From assembly GCA_047921075.1 (NCBI GenBank), contig JBLRWS010000006.1, positions 7,479 to 71,478 on the forward strand: DNA of 64,000 nucleotides, given 5' to 3'. Shown here piece after piece: positions 45,104 to 54,640 of this stretch (the first letter of the stretch is position 1; every line of letters begins with the position of its first letter). The DNA comes from JBLRWS01 sp047921075. Lineage in GTDB: Bacteria; Bacteroidota; Rhodothermia; Balneolales; Balneolaceae. The position numbers and the translations under genes are program-made. The notes beneath the pieces are model-generated. The model was given only the letters and a program-made list of their open reading frames with translations, searched no databases and was not told the DNA's origin.

Positions 45104-47506
45104 ATGATAAAACCACTGCCATATTATCCCGCAACACTGCCGGAAAAGATCGGGTTTGAACGAATTCGTGAGGCTGCCCGAAGGCGGCTGCATACCCCCT
45201 ACGGCAGGGAGTGGCTGGATCACGACCGGCCCAGCCGAGATCCTGATATTGTTGAGGAACGGCTGGCCATGGCACGCGAATGGCTCAACCTGATACAGCG
45301 CGAACAATCGGTTCCGCTGGAAACCCTGAACGACATTCGCCCGGCCCTGAAGGATGCCCGTCTGGAAGGCAGTATGCTAAGCCTGGAAACGTTTTGCGAT
45401 CTCTACGCCAACGCCCGGTCCGCCCGCCTGCTTCGCACCTATTTACTGCGGCATGCGGATGAGATGCCACGGCTAAAATCGCGGGCTATGCAGCTCATCG
45501 CGCTAAAAACAGTGGAAGATGAGATTGCCCGTGTGGTGCAGATCGATCAGGCTGCCTTGCGCGATGATGCCAGTCCCGAGCTGCGCTCTATTCGCGGGAA
45601 ACTGAACCGGCGGCAATCCCGGTTACGGTCGCTGATTCAATCAGCCATGAAACAGGCCCGAAGCGACGGCATGGCGTCGGATGAAGGCCCTACCATTCGC
45701 AGCGGACGCATGGTGATACCCATCCAGGCCGAATACAAGAGGAAAGTGAAAGGCTTTGTGCACGACGTCTCTGCCTCGGGCCAAACGGTGTACATCGAGC
45801 CGGTTGCGGCGCTTCAAACCAACAACGAAATCCGGGAACTGGAATCGGAAGAAAAACAGGAAATTGAGCGGATACTGCGGGAGCTTACGGCCATCGTTCG
45901 AAACCACCGCGACGCAATGATGGACAATTGCGATACCCTCGCTTTTTTTGACGCACTTCACGCAAAAGTATCCCTCGGCCTTTCGCTGGATGCCTCCATT
46001 CCGCTTACCAAACCTAACGGGCAGTTCTCGATTCGCCACGCACGAAATCCCAACTTGCTCTTAAAACAACTGGCCGGCGAAGAAGAGGGAACCATTATTC
46101 CGCTCGACCTGGAGCTGGAACCCGATGAGCTGGGATTGGTCATTACCGGGCCCAACGCCGGGGGCAAGTCGGTGGCCATGAAAACAGCGGGGCTGCTCTG
46201 CTGGATGGCCCAGGCCGGCTATCCCATCCCGGCCGACCCAAGCACGGAGCTTACGGTCCTGTCGGGACTCTTTGTGGATGTGGGTGATGATCAATCGATC
46301 GAAAATGACCTGAGTACGTTTTCGTCCCGCCTGCAGTGGATGAAATACACCCTTGAACATGCTGCAGAAGGCGCACTTGTACTGATTGACGAAGCCGGCG
46401 CCGGCACCGATCCCGAAGAGGGAGGCGCACTCTTTCAGGCCTTTGCCGAAACCATGATATCGCGGGGTGCCCGCATCATCATAACCACCCATCACGGCTC
46501 GCTGAAAGTATTTGCCGACCTGCATAAGCAAGCCGTAAACGGCGCCATGGAGTTCGATCAAACCAACCTCTCCCCCACGTACCGGTTTAAAAAAGGAGTG
46601 CCGGGAAGCAGTTACGCGTTTGAAATTGCGGCACGGATGGAACTGGGTGAACCGCTGCTTGGCCGCGCCCGGAATCTGCTGGGCGAAAACCGGGATGCCA
46701 TTGCCCGGATGCTCATCAACCTCGAAAAGAAGACGCAGCAAGCCGAAGAGAACCGCACTGAACTGGAAACACTTCGAGAACGGGCTGCCGGACTGGAAGA
46801 AAAATTATCGGCAAGACAGAGTGAAATTGAGAAAGAGCACAAAAAAATTGTAGAAAAAGCGTATCGCGAAGCCGACCGCATCATGCAAACGGCCAACAAA
46901 CGCATCGAGCAGGCGGTAGAAAAGATTGTTCAATCGGGTAACGAAGACAAAGAGATGATCCGCGAAGCGCGCCGGGAAATTGAAGAGACCAAGCAGGCCA
47001 TACGGCGCGGCAAAGCCGATATTGAGCTGAGCATGCAGGACAAGAAAAAAGGTAAAAAACCTGAAAAAGGAGATTTTGTAACCGTCGGCGAAAGCGGCTC
47101 CACCGGAGAAGTGGTAGCAGTGAAGGGAAATCAAATCACCGTGCTGGTGAATGGCATGAAGATCAAGGCCAAACTATCGAAGGTGCAGGTTACCAAACCG
47201 CCCGGGAAGTCAAAGGACCGGCAAACCCGGTCGTACGGCGGCTCCGACTCGATTGACCTGGACGTAAAACCGCGGCTAGACCTTCGCGGAAAGCGCGGTG
47301 ATGAGGCAATCCGTGAACTCACTCATCACATCGACAAAGCAGTGGTACGGGGCCTCCCCCGCCTCGAGATCATCCACGGCAAGGGCGACGGTATTCTTAA
47401 AAAGCTGGTTCACGAACATCTTGCATCGCGCAGTGAGATCGCCTCTTTCGAGCTGGCCCCGGTGGAGCAGGGCGGCGCAGGCTGTACCTATGTAGAGTTG
47501 CGGTGA
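45104..47506 (+). CDS. mutS2: MutS2 family protein with Smr nuclease domain
   Basis: An 800-residue MutS2: N-terminal coiled-coil core (about 1-300), ATPase domain with Walker A GPNAGGKS (349-356), Walker B LVLIDEAGAGTDP near 425, a long coiled coil (about 530-650), a KOW-like part (GDFVTVGESGSTGEVV) and a C-terminal Smr domain (about 720-800) with LDLRGKRGDEA and HGKGDGIL. MutS2 suppresses recombination and, in Bacillus, rescues collided ribosomes. The frame is open to 44969, but ATG 45104 matches the family start. Confidence 0.93.
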   Translation: MIKPLPYYPATLPEKIGFERIREAARRRLHTPYGREWLDHDRPSRDPDIVEERLAMAREWLNLIQREQSVPLETLNDIRPALKDARLEGSMLSLETFCDLYANARSARLLRTYLLRHADEMPRLKSRAMQLIALKTVEDEIARVVQIDQAALRDDASPELRSIRGKLNRRQSRLRSLIQSAMKQARSDGMASDEGPTIRSGRMVIPIQAEYKRKVKGFVHDVSASGQTVYIEPVAALQTNNEIRELESEEKQEIERILRELTAIVRNHRDAMMDNCDTLAFFDALHAKVSLGLSLDASIPLTKPNGQFSIRHARNPNLLLKQLAGEEEGTIIPLDLELEPDELGLVITGPNAGGKSVAMKTAGLLCWMAQAGYPIPADPSTELTVLSGLFVDVGDDQSIENDLSTFSSRLQWMKYTLEHAAEGALVLIDEAGAGTDPEEGGALFQAFAETMISRGARIIITTHHGSLKVFADLHKQAVNGAMEFDQTNLSPTYRFKKGVPGSSYAFEIAARMELGEPLLGRARNLLGENRDAIARMLINLEKKTQQAEENRTELETLRERAAGLEEKLSARQSEIEKEHKKIVEKAYREADRIMQTANKRIEQAVEKIVQSGNEDKEMIREARREIEETKQAIRRGKADIELSMQDKKKGKKPEKGDFVTVGESGSTGEVVAVKGNQITVLVNGMKIKAKLSKVQVTKPPGKSKDRQTRSYGGSDSIDLDVKPRLDLRGKRGDEAIRELTHHIDKAVVRGLPRLEIIHGKGDGILKKLVHEHLASRSEIASFELAPVEQGGAGCTYVELR

Positions 47507-47662
47507 GTAGAAACCCGCTAAACGATTTCTGCACTTTTTCACACCCCTCTGGCCCATTCATTTACAATGGAGAGAAACGGAATTACCGTGACTTTCCGTA
47601 CATAAAGCTGAGCTGTAGACGCAAATACAAGCAGCCACACACGAAGCAGGTTTGGCTTTACC

Positions 47663-49006
47663 CTATTTTTTCTTCTTTCCGTTTTTCAGTGCGAGCGAGG
47701 GTTCGGGAACGTAATGCCCGCGTCCGCCGGCCAGTTCATCATTAAATGTTGTGGGGATATCGCCATTTGCGGTTCGCTCGGCCCAGGTCACATGCTCGGT
47801 GCCGTCATCGCGTTTCACCATGGTGATACAGCCCTGAACGGGGCAGACCAGCGAGCAGAGGTTGCAGCCCACGCAGTTATCTTCGATGATATAGGGAACC
47901 CGGTTTCCTTTATCATCCGACAAACCGATCGCCTGATGAGCGCCATCTTCGCAGGCGATGTAGCACAATTCGCAGCCGATACATTTTTCTCCTTCAATTT
48001 CGGCAACCACTTTATGCTTCAGATTCAGGTCTTTCCACTCTTTAATATTTGGCAGCGCCTTGCCCTTAAAGTCATAAATCGTTTCGTAGCCTTTGTCGTC
48101 CATGAACTTGCGCAGCCCGGCATCCATTTCGCGGACAATTCCGAAGCCGTAGTGCATCACGGCGGTACAAACCTGTACCGAACCGCAACCCAGAAGGATG
48201 TATTCTACCACATCTCGCCAGGTTTCGATGCCGCCGATGCCGCTTATCGGTGTATCTTTGGTGATGGGATCCTGCGCCAGGTCTTTCACCATGTTCAACG
48301 CAATCGGCTTAACAGCGGGGCCGCAGTATCCCCCGTTGGTTCCTTCGCCGTCCACTTCCGGGTAGGGCGCGTAGGTGTCGAGGTTAATCCCCACAATGCT
48401 TTTAAATGTGTTTACAAGAGATAGTGCGTCGGTTCCTCCCTCTACACCGGCACGGCCGGGATCCACAATATGGCTGATGTTCGGTGATAGTTTGGTGATC
48501 ACGGGTACATTGGCCACTTCCATCACCCACTCCACAATGGTCTTCAGCACGTCCGGCTCCTGTCCTACGGCCGAACCCATTCCCCGTTCACACATCCCGT
48601 GGGGACAGCCAAAATTGAGCTCCAGCCCGTCGGCCCCGGCGTTTTCACAATCTTTGATAATCTGGTGCCATTCGGCTTTGCTTTCCACCATCAGTGAGGC
48701 GATCACGGCGTGATCCGGAAAATACTTTTTCACCTCTTCAATCTCCCGCAGGTTATCGGCCAGCGGACGGTCGGTAATGAGCTCGATGTTGTTGAAGCCT
48801 GCCATCCGCGTATCGCGGTAGTCTACCGATCCGTATCGGCTGGATGTATTAACCACGGGAACGCCCAGGGTTTTCCAGACGGCGCCGCCCCAGCCTGCAT
48901 CAAACGCTTTCATCACCTGATAGCCGGAATTTGTTGGCGGAGCCGAAGCCAGCCAGAATGGGTTGGGAGCTTTAATGCCTGCAAAGTTGATCGATAAATC
49001 TGCCAT
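47663..49006 (-). CDS. preA: NAD-dependent dihydropyrimidine dehydrogenase subunit PreA
   Basis: A 447-residue flavin-dependent enzyme that, with PreT, reduces uracil and thymine to their dihydro forms. The N-terminal (beta/alpha)8 barrel is of dihydroorotate-dehydrogenase type (SINFAGIKAPNPFWLASAPPT near the start, LELNFGCPHGM near 128 with the substrate loop). Two 4Fe-4S motifs close the protein: CIGCELCYIAC and CVGCNLCSLVC (about 340-400). Last gene of the pyrimidine breakdown operon; the 118-base gap before it contains an inverted heptamer array. Confidence 0.94.
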   Translation of the reverse strand: MADLSINFAGIKAPNPFWLASAPPTNSGYQVMKAFDAGWGGAVWKTLGVPVVNTSSRYGSVDYRDTRMAGFNNIELITDRPLADNLREIEEVKKYFPDHAVIASLMVESKAEWHQIIKDCENAGADGLELNFGCPHGMCERGMGSAVGQEPDVLKTIVEWVMEVANVPVITKLSPNISHIVDPGRAGVEGGTDALSLVNTFKSIVGINLDTYAPYPEVDGEGTNGGYCGPAVKPIALNMVKDLAQDPITKDTPISGIGGIETWRDVVEYILLGCGSVQVCTAVMHYGFGIVREMDAGLRKFMDDKGYETIYDFKGKALPNIKEWKDLNLKHKVVAEIEGEKCIGCELCYIACEDGAHQAIGLSDDKGNRVPYIIEDNCVGCNLCSLVCPVQGCITMVKRDDGTEHVTWAERTANGDIPTTFNDELAGGRGHYVPEPSLALKNGKKKK

Positions 49007-49060
49007 AATTCAAGGGTGTTTGTATTTGAGAAAAAATGTTTTTGTATCAGCTAAAATCCT

Positions 49061-49124
49061 GTTACGGGTTGCGGATTTTAATTCCAAATAACCTGCAACT
49101 CGTAACCCGAATCCTGCAACCCGT
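49061..49124. repeat. Inverted array of degenerate GTTRCGG heptamers without an ORF
   Basis: Two heptamers GTTACGG-GTTGCGG (49061-49074) face five inverted ones (AACCTGC, AACTCGT, AACCCGA, ATCCTGC, AACCCGT; 49090-49124) over a 15-base spacer. The right end abuts the preT stop codon exactly. The arms match at 12 of 14 positions and would fold into a hairpin in the preT-preA mRNA. The same unit flanks the four-helix-bundle gene at 55995-56408. Confidence 0.7.
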
Positions 49125-50450
49125 CTACCCATTCAGCCACTGTTCTATGCCGTGGGCTGCGGCTTTTCCGTCGTGGGCGCCGTTCACCACTTCTGCCCCG
49201 CCGTTTACGGCATCGCCACCGGCAAAATATTTCGGGTTTTTGGTTTGAAATGTCTCCTCGTCTACCACGATGCGGGTGCTCTGATCGACTTCCAGTCCAT
49301 CAATCATTCCAAAAAATCCTCCCAGTTTGGCCTGGCCGGTTGCTTTTATTACAAGGTCGCAATCCAGAACAAACTCCGTTCCGTCTACGTAGTTGAGTTT
49401 TCCGTTTTTGCTTTCCGTGTTGATAAACTTTACGCCTGTGGCCTTTCCGTTTCCTACAATTTCAATTGGCTGCACATTAAACAGGCCTTTTGCCCCGGCA
49501 CTTCGGGCCAGTTCATATTCAAAATCGTAGCCGCCCATTTCATCGCGTGAACGGCGATAAGCCAGAGTTACTTCTTCCGCTCCCATGCGCGCGGTTTCGG
49601 AGGCGGCATCCATTGCGGTGTTCCCACCCCCGATAACGATGACCCTGTCGGGCACATGCATTTTATGCTGTTTCATGCGCAGCTCTTCAATAAACTCAAC
49701 CGCACCCACTACATTTTCTTTATCGATGCCGGGAATGTCCAATTTGGCCGTCGGGCCGATGCCCACTCCCAGAAAAATGGCATCGTAGCTATTTTCCAGC
49801 TCCTTTATCTGCTCTTTGGTGGTAATGGCTGAATTGTAATGGATATTGTACCCAAGCTGTTCCTGCAGGTAATCCATCTCTTCAAGCACCTCTTCGTTTG
49901 TGATCTTATATGGGGCGGTGCCGTAAACGGTTAGCCCGGAGGGTTTATCTTTGGCTTCAAAAATATCAACCGTATAACCCATGGTGCGGAGTTCACAGGC
50001 ACAGGAAATACCGGCCGGGCCCGCACCGATCACGGCAATTTTTCTGCCGTTGTCTTCACCCGGACTGTACATCTGTTTGCCGGAATCAATGACCTTGTTT
50101 GTTGCGTACGTTTGCAGCCGCCCGATATCGATCGGTTTCACATCCTGATGGTTATAAACACAGGCTCCCTCGCAAAGTACTCCGGTCGGGCAGATTTTAC
50201 CGCAGGCATTCCCAAACCAGTTCTGATCGAAGATGGTTTTTGCCGCACCTTCTGCATTGCCGGTATGAATCTGCTTTATGAACAGGGGGATGTCAATTTC
50301 GGTAGGACATGCGGTTACACAGGGCGCATCATAACAGAACAGGCATCTGCTGCTTTCATAAAATGCTTCCGTATCGCTCATCAGGGGTTTCTTTTGAGCA
50401 AAGTTTTCGTGAAACTCTTCGCTTGTTTTGGGTCGTTTGTATTCTGCCAT
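49125..50450 (-). CDS. preT: NAD(P)-dependent oxidoreductase subunit PreT of dihydropyrimidine dehydrogenase
   Basis: A 441-residue flavoprotein supplying electrons from NAD(P)H to PreA. The N-terminus has Cys clusters for iron-sulfur centres (CLFCYDAPCVTACPTEID and CGKICPTGVLCEGAC), followed by an FAD loop (IAVIGAGPAGISCA near 131) and an NAD(P) loop (VIVIGGGNTAMDAA near 275). The layout equals the N-terminal half of mammalian dihydropyrimidine dehydrogenase. It lies between the ureidopropionase and preA genes. Confidence 0.93.
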   Translation of the reverse strand: MAEYKRPKTSEEFHENFAQKKPLMSDTEAFYESSRCLFCYDAPCVTACPTEIDIPLFIKQIHTGNAEGAAKTIFDQNWFGNACGKICPTGVLCEGACVYNHQDVKPIDIGRLQTYATNKVIDSGKQMYSPGEDNGRKIAVIGAGPAGISCACELRTMGYTVDIFEAKDKPSGLTVYGTAPYKITNEEVLEEMDYLQEQLGYNIHYNSAITTKEQIKELENSYDAIFLGVGIGPTAKLDIPGIDKENVVGAVEFIEELRMKQHKMHVPDRVIVIGGGNTAMDAASETARMGAEEVTLAYRRSRDEMGGYDFEYELARSAGAKGLFNVQPIEIVGNGKATGVKFINTESKNGKLNYVDGTEFVLDCDLVIKATGQAKLGGFFGMIDGLEVDQSTRIVVDEETFQTKNPKYFAGGDAVNGGAEVVNGAHDGKAAAHGIEQWLNG

Positions 50451-50482
50451 AATGAAAAAGTTGAAAAGGCTCGGTTATAGAA

Positions 50483-50513
50483 GCGAATGACACAGCGAAT
50501 CTGTGTCATTCGC
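50483..50513. other. Perfect 13-bp intercistronic hairpin
   Basis: GCGAATGACACAG (50483-50495) and CTGTGTCATTCGC (50501-50513) pair without a mismatch around CGAAT, between the ureidopropionase stop and the preT start. No U-tract follows on either strand, so it is more likely an mRNA processing or stability element than a terminator. Confidence 0.6.
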
Positions 50514-50524
50514 GCAATCGGCGA

Positions 50525-51391
50525 TTAAAGTTCTGTGAGTTTATCGTACGTTTCCGGTCGCCGGTCGCGGTAGAACTGCCATGTAGATCGCACTTCATCA
50601 ATCATGTCCAGGTCAAAATCGGCGATCAGCAGTTCGTCGTTATCTTCCGATGCTTCGGCAAAAATTTGCCCTTTTGGATCCACAAAATAGGACGTGCCGT
50701 AAAAACGGCCGAGATTCCACGGCTTTTCCTCACCCACGCGGTTGATGCAGCCCATAAAATAGCCGTTGGCCGCAGCGTGCGCCGGCTGTTCCAGTTTCCA
50801 CAGGTATTGTGATAAACCGGCCACTGTTGCCGAAGGGTTATACACGATTTCGGCACCATTCAGCCCGAGAATTCTCGCCCCGTCGGGGAAGTGGCGGTCG
50901 TAACAGATATACACACCCACTTTGGCATATTTGGTTTGAAATACGGGATACCCCATGTTACCCGGCTTAAAGAAAAACTTCTCCCAGAATCCGGTTGTAT
51001 GGGGGATATGCATCTTGCGGTATTTGCCGAGATACTCTCCGTCGGCATCAATCACCGCCGCGGTATTGTAGAAAACACCGGCCTGCTCCTTTTCGTAGAT
51101 CGGCACAATAATCACCATCTGGTATTTTTTGGCGTATTCCTGCATCATTTCGGTAGTGGGGCCGGGAACCGGCTCAGCCGAGGCATACCATTTTTTATCC
51201 TGTCCCGGACAGAAATAGGGAGTGTTAAAAATTTCCTGCAGGCAGAGAATCTGCACTCCTTTTTTACCGGCTTCTTCGATATACGGAATATGCTTCTCCG
51301 TCATCGCTTTCATAATTTCTTCGATGCTGCCCTCGCCTTCCGTCATCGGGAGGCTCATCTGTATCAGGCCTGATTTTACTTTTCTTGGCAT
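50525..51391 (-). CDS. Beta-ureidopropionase / N-carbamoyl-beta-alanine amidohydrolase (nitrilase superfamily)
   Basis: A 288-residue carbon-nitrogen hydrolase with the catalytic triad Glu53 (CLQEIF), Lys126 (YRKMHIP) and Cys163 (YICYDRHFPD). In this operon it should release beta-alanine (or 3-aminoisobutyrate), CO2 and ammonia from the N-carbamoyl products of dihydropyrimidinase. The sequence is of the short bacterial type, close also to N-carbamoylputrescine amidases; the operon decides for the pyrimidine substrate. Confidence 0.9.
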   Translation of the reverse strand: MPRKVKSGLIQMSLPMTEGEGSIEEIMKAMTEKHIPYIEEAGKKGVQILCLQEIFNTPYFCPGQDKKWYASAEPVPGPTTEMMQEYAKKYQMVIIVPIYEKEQAGVFYNTAAVIDADGEYLGKYRKMHIPHTTGFWEKFFFKPGNMGYPVFQTKYAKVGVYICYDRHFPDGARILGLNGAEIVYNPSATVAGLSQYLWKLEQPAHAAANGYFMGCINRVGEEKPWNLGRFYGTSYFVDPKGQIFAEASEDNDELLIADFDLDMIDEVRSTWQFYRDRRPETYDKLTEL

Positions 51392-51433
51392 GGTCTGCGT
51401 TTTTTTAATTAATGGTTAATTCCGTTGATTACT

Positions 51434-52816
51434 TTAAATGACGTACGATGTTTTACCGCGCTTGACAAACTGTCCGCTTCCCGGTGCAAGATGGCATTCA
51501 CCATTCTCTATTGCTGTTTGTCCGCGCAGAAATACGGTCTCGGTTTTTCCGACAACTTCCCATCCTTCATAGCTCGAATAATCCACATTCATATGGTGGG
51601 TATCTTTCGAGATGGTGTGTTTCTTGTCCGGATCAAAAATGACAATATCCGCATCGGCGCCGATGGCAATGGTACCCTTTTTGGGATACATACCGAAAAT
51701 TTTGGCAGGATTTGTGGCGGTCACTTCAACAAATTTGTTCAGTGATATCCGCCCCTTTTTCACCCCTTCGGAATAGAGAAGCTCCATTCGGTGCTCGATG
51801 GCGGGGTGGCCATTTGGGATTTTTGAAAAATCATCTTTGCCCATCAGTTTCTGCTCCCAGGTGAAGGGGCAGTGGTCGGTTCCCACCACATTTACCAGGT
51901 TTTGCTGCAGGCCGGCCCACAAGGCTTTCTGATCTTTCTTCTCCCGGATCGGTGGACTCATAACCCATTTGGCTCCTTCAAAATCTTCTTCGTAAACGGA
52001 AGCATCCACCAGCAGGTACTGCGGGCAGGTTTCTACAAATACTTTTTGATTTCTCAACCCGGCACGGCGTACGGCATTCAGCGCACCTTCGCAGGTAAGA
52101 TGAACGATATATCCGGTACAGCCTGTGTAGTGCAGCATATCGGTAAACCGCGCACTGGCCTCTGCCTCGGTTACCTCCGGCTGCGAGAGGTAATGATAGA
52201 GCGGCGCCGTTTTTCCTTCCGAAAGGTGTTTGGCGATCATCGAATCGATTACATCCCCGTTTGTGGCGTGTACGGTTACCAGCCCGCCGTGTTTTTTAAC
52301 AACCTTCATCAGCTGAACCATCTGGCCGTCGTCGATCATCAGCGCGCCTTTGTAGGCCATAAAGGTTTTGAAGGATGTGATTCCCTCTTCTTCAATAAAT
52401 TCCACAACTTCTTTGGCCACATCATCATTAAAATCGGTAACGGCCATGTGGTACGAATAATCACCTATCGCTTTTCCTTCCGATTTCTTCTGCCAGGTTT
52501 TAAGGGCATTGCGGAGTGAATCACCCTGCGTTTGCAGGATAAAATCGATCACGGTGGTGGTGCCCCCGTGCAGTGCGGCCCGGGTTCCGGTTTCATAATC
52601 ATCACTGGAAAACGTGCCCATAAACGGCATATCGAGGTGCACATGCGGATCAATCCCGCCGGGAAAAACAAGTTTGCCGGTGGCGTCTACCTCCTTGTCT
52701 GCCTTATGCGGCAGGTTGGCACCAATTGCGGCAATTTTGTCGTTCTCGATATAGAGATCAGCGATAAAATCTTCGGCTGCGGTTACGATTCTTCCGTTTT
52801 TGATCAGTACAGACAT
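51434..52816 (-). CDS. hydA: Dihydropyrimidinase
   Basis: A 460-residue cyclic amidohydrolase that opens dihydrouracil or dihydrothymine. Metal ligands are seen in GGIDPHVHLDMPF (near 55), the carboxylated lysine in KTFMAYKGALM (near 155), then VTVHATNGD (near 186) and the VGTDHCPF Asp (near 315). It starts six bases after the NCS1 transporter gene, in the order expected for the pathway. D-hydantoinase activity is an alternative or additional reaction of this family. Confidence 0.94.
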   Translation of the reverse strand: MSVLIKNGRIVTAAEDFIADLYIENDKIAAIGANLPHKADKEVDATGKLVFPGGIDPHVHLDMPFMGTFSSDDYETGTRAALHGGTTTVIDFILQTQGDSLRNALKTWQKKSEGKAIGDYSYHMAVTDFNDDVAKEVVEFIEEEGITSFKTFMAYKGALMIDDGQMVQLMKVVKKHGGLVTVHATNGDVIDSMIAKHLSEGKTAPLYHYLSQPEVTEAEASARFTDMLHYTGCTGYIVHLTCEGALNAVRRAGLRNQKVFVETCPQYLLVDASVYEEDFEGAKWVMSPPIREKKDQKALWAGLQQNLVNVVGTDHCPFTWEQKLMGKDDFSKIPNGHPAIEHRMELLYSEGVKKGRISLNKFVEVTATNPAKIFGMYPKKGTIAIGADADIVIFDPDKKHTISKDTHHMNVDYSSYEGWEVVGKTETVFLRGQTAIENGECHLAPGSGQFVKRGKTSYVI

Positions 52817-52822
52817 AGTCGT

Positions 52823-54580
52823 TTACGTTGATTTGTTTTCGATTGATGGCTGGGGCATGTCGGCCGGTTTTAGCGGTGCATCCTTCATCAGATAATAGTA
52901 GAGGGCAAAGGCCACTCCAAACCCGGTAAACCAGGATAAGCTATATAGAAAACCGAGAGACGGAATCCAAAACCCAACGAGTGCGGTTAACACACCGGCT
53001 GCAAGCGCATACATCGCAGCTTTGTTAAACCCGGATCCGCCGAAAGCGTACAGTCCGTCCATTTTATAGAGTTCATGCAAGGCCAGGGTTTTCTTGCGGA
53101 TCAGGTAGTAATCACAAATTAGAATACCCAGTACGGGGCCCAACAAGCCGCTTACAAATACCAGAATTGCACCAATGTCGTCCATCAGCCACCAGGGACA
53201 GGTTAAAATTGCGACGACACCTGCAATGACCCCACCGGTTCTGAAATCGAGTTTCTGAGGCATCACGTTGGCAATGGCATTTGCCGGGGCAATGACATTG
53301 GCCGCAATATTGGTGCTCAGTGTTGCCACAATCAGGGCAACTTGTGCAAACAACACCATAACCGGGTCTTGAAAGAAGGCCACGAGCGAAACGGGGTCCC
53401 ACGGGGTATCCTCAACAATCAGGATTTCATTAAATGAGATCACAGCCGCACTGGTTACAAAAATGGCAACAAAACTGAAAAATGTCATGGTGGTGGGCAG
53501 CCCCAAAAACTGACCTTTAATCTGGTCGCTCTGTGTTTTTGAAAGCCTTGTGATATCGGCAATGCTTATGGCCATGGTAGCCCAAAACCCGACCATGGCT
53601 GTAAACCAGATTAAATAGATCATGATGGAAGGTGCATCATCGGGACGATCCGGAAAAACGGAGAGCGTGCTGGAAAGAGCCATCTCTCTGTTTCGGAACT
53701 GTAGCCGTACCGGCTCATCACCGCGGCTGATGCGCTCGGAATATGGGATGGAGAGTACGGAGTTGGCCGATTCAATCGGCTGCCAGCCCAGCTCTTCCGT
53801 TCTCTCCTCGCCGGGCACCCAGATGTTTACTTCCGAAGCTTTAGGATTCCCATCAAGGTCCGTAACCACATTCAGTGCTAATGAGTAATCGCCGGGATTG
53901 GCCTCCGGGGCATGAAGTGTGGCGGTGGTCATCTTAAGTTGGCGTCCCTGCTCCAGAACGCCCGAAAAACTACCCGCATTTTGATAACCCCAGCCGATCA
54001 AAATCAACCCGATTAACAACAGGATGGGGGCGGAATAACTTTCGAGCCATTTAATAGATTCCGTTCCCTTCCAGATAAAATAGATATTCAAAAGCCAAAA
54101 CAGGCCAAAACCGACAAACTTTCCAATATCGAGTTCCAGCGAGCCGGTTTGCCCGGTGATGACATTCCAGATCGAATAAAATGCCAGTCCGCCGATCCAG
54201 GTCTGAATTCCAAACCAGCCACAGGCGATAAATCCGCGCACCAGCGAAGCGATATGAACCCCGTGAATGCCAAAACTTGACCTGCCAAAAACCGGGAACG
54301 GTATTCCATATTTTACACCGGCATGGCCGCTTAGCACCATCGGAACGGTGATCACAAGATTGGCAATGGAAATAATGATCAGAGATGCTTCCCAGCTCAG
54401 CCCGGAACGGATCATATTGGATGCCAGCAGGTACGTGGGGATACAAACCGCCATCCCTATCCAGATCGCAGTCATATCCCACATCGACCAGGTGCGGTCT
54501 TCGTGTGGAAGCGGAGCCATATCCTTACCGTTTAGCGGCGAATGTTCAAGCTCCGGAGGTAATCTTAAATTGTCACTCAA
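52823..54580 (-). CDS. NCS1 family nucleobase:cation symporter with a ~100-residue inserted domain
   Basis: A 585-residue, 12-helix transporter of the NCS1 family. Diagnostic parts are DRTWSMWDMTAIWIGMAVCIPTY (in two pieces: DRTWSMWD and AIWIGMAV), GIPFPVFGRSSFGIHG and TAMVGFWATMAISIADITR. It probably imports uracil, thymine, allantoin or hydantoin to feed the genes beside it. Between helices 5 and 6, about residues 211-315, sits a hydrophilic, beta-rich segment (GDYSLALNVVTD, EVNIWVPGEER, PVRLQFRNREM) absent from standard members of about 480 residues. By topology it may face outward. Confidence 0.88.
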   Translation of the reverse strand: MSDNLRLPPELEHSPLNGKDMAPLPHEDRTWSMWDMTAIWIGMAVCIPTYLLASNMIRSGLSWEASLIIISIANLVITVPMVLSGHAGVKYGIPFPVFGRSSFGIHGVHIASLVRGFIACGWFGIQTWIGGLAFYSIWNVITGQTGSLELDIGKFVGFGLFWLLNIYFIWKGTESIKWLESYSAPILLLIGLILIGWGYQNAGSFSGVLEQGRQLKMTTATLHAPEANPGDYSLALNVVTDLDGNPKASEVNIWVPGEERTEELGWQPIESANSVLSIPYSERISRGDEPVRLQFRNREMALSSTLSVFPDRPDDAPSIMIYLIWFTAMVGFWATMAISIADITRLSKTQSDQIKGQFLGLPTTMTFFSFVAIFVTSAAVISFNEILIVEDTPWDPVSLVAFFQDPVMVLFAQVALIVATLSTNIAANVIAPANAIANVMPQKLDFRTGGVIAGVVAILTCPWWLMDDIGAILVFVSGLLGPVLGILICDYYLIRKKTLALHELYKMDGLYAFGGSGFNKAAMYALAAGVLTALVGFWIPSLGFLYSLSWFTGFGVAFALYYYLMKDAPLKPADMPQPSIENKST

Positions 54581-54640
54581 AATTTAGAATTACAATTGAC
54601 GGTTGCTGATTGTCATTGTTGAAACAGAATCCAACAATCA

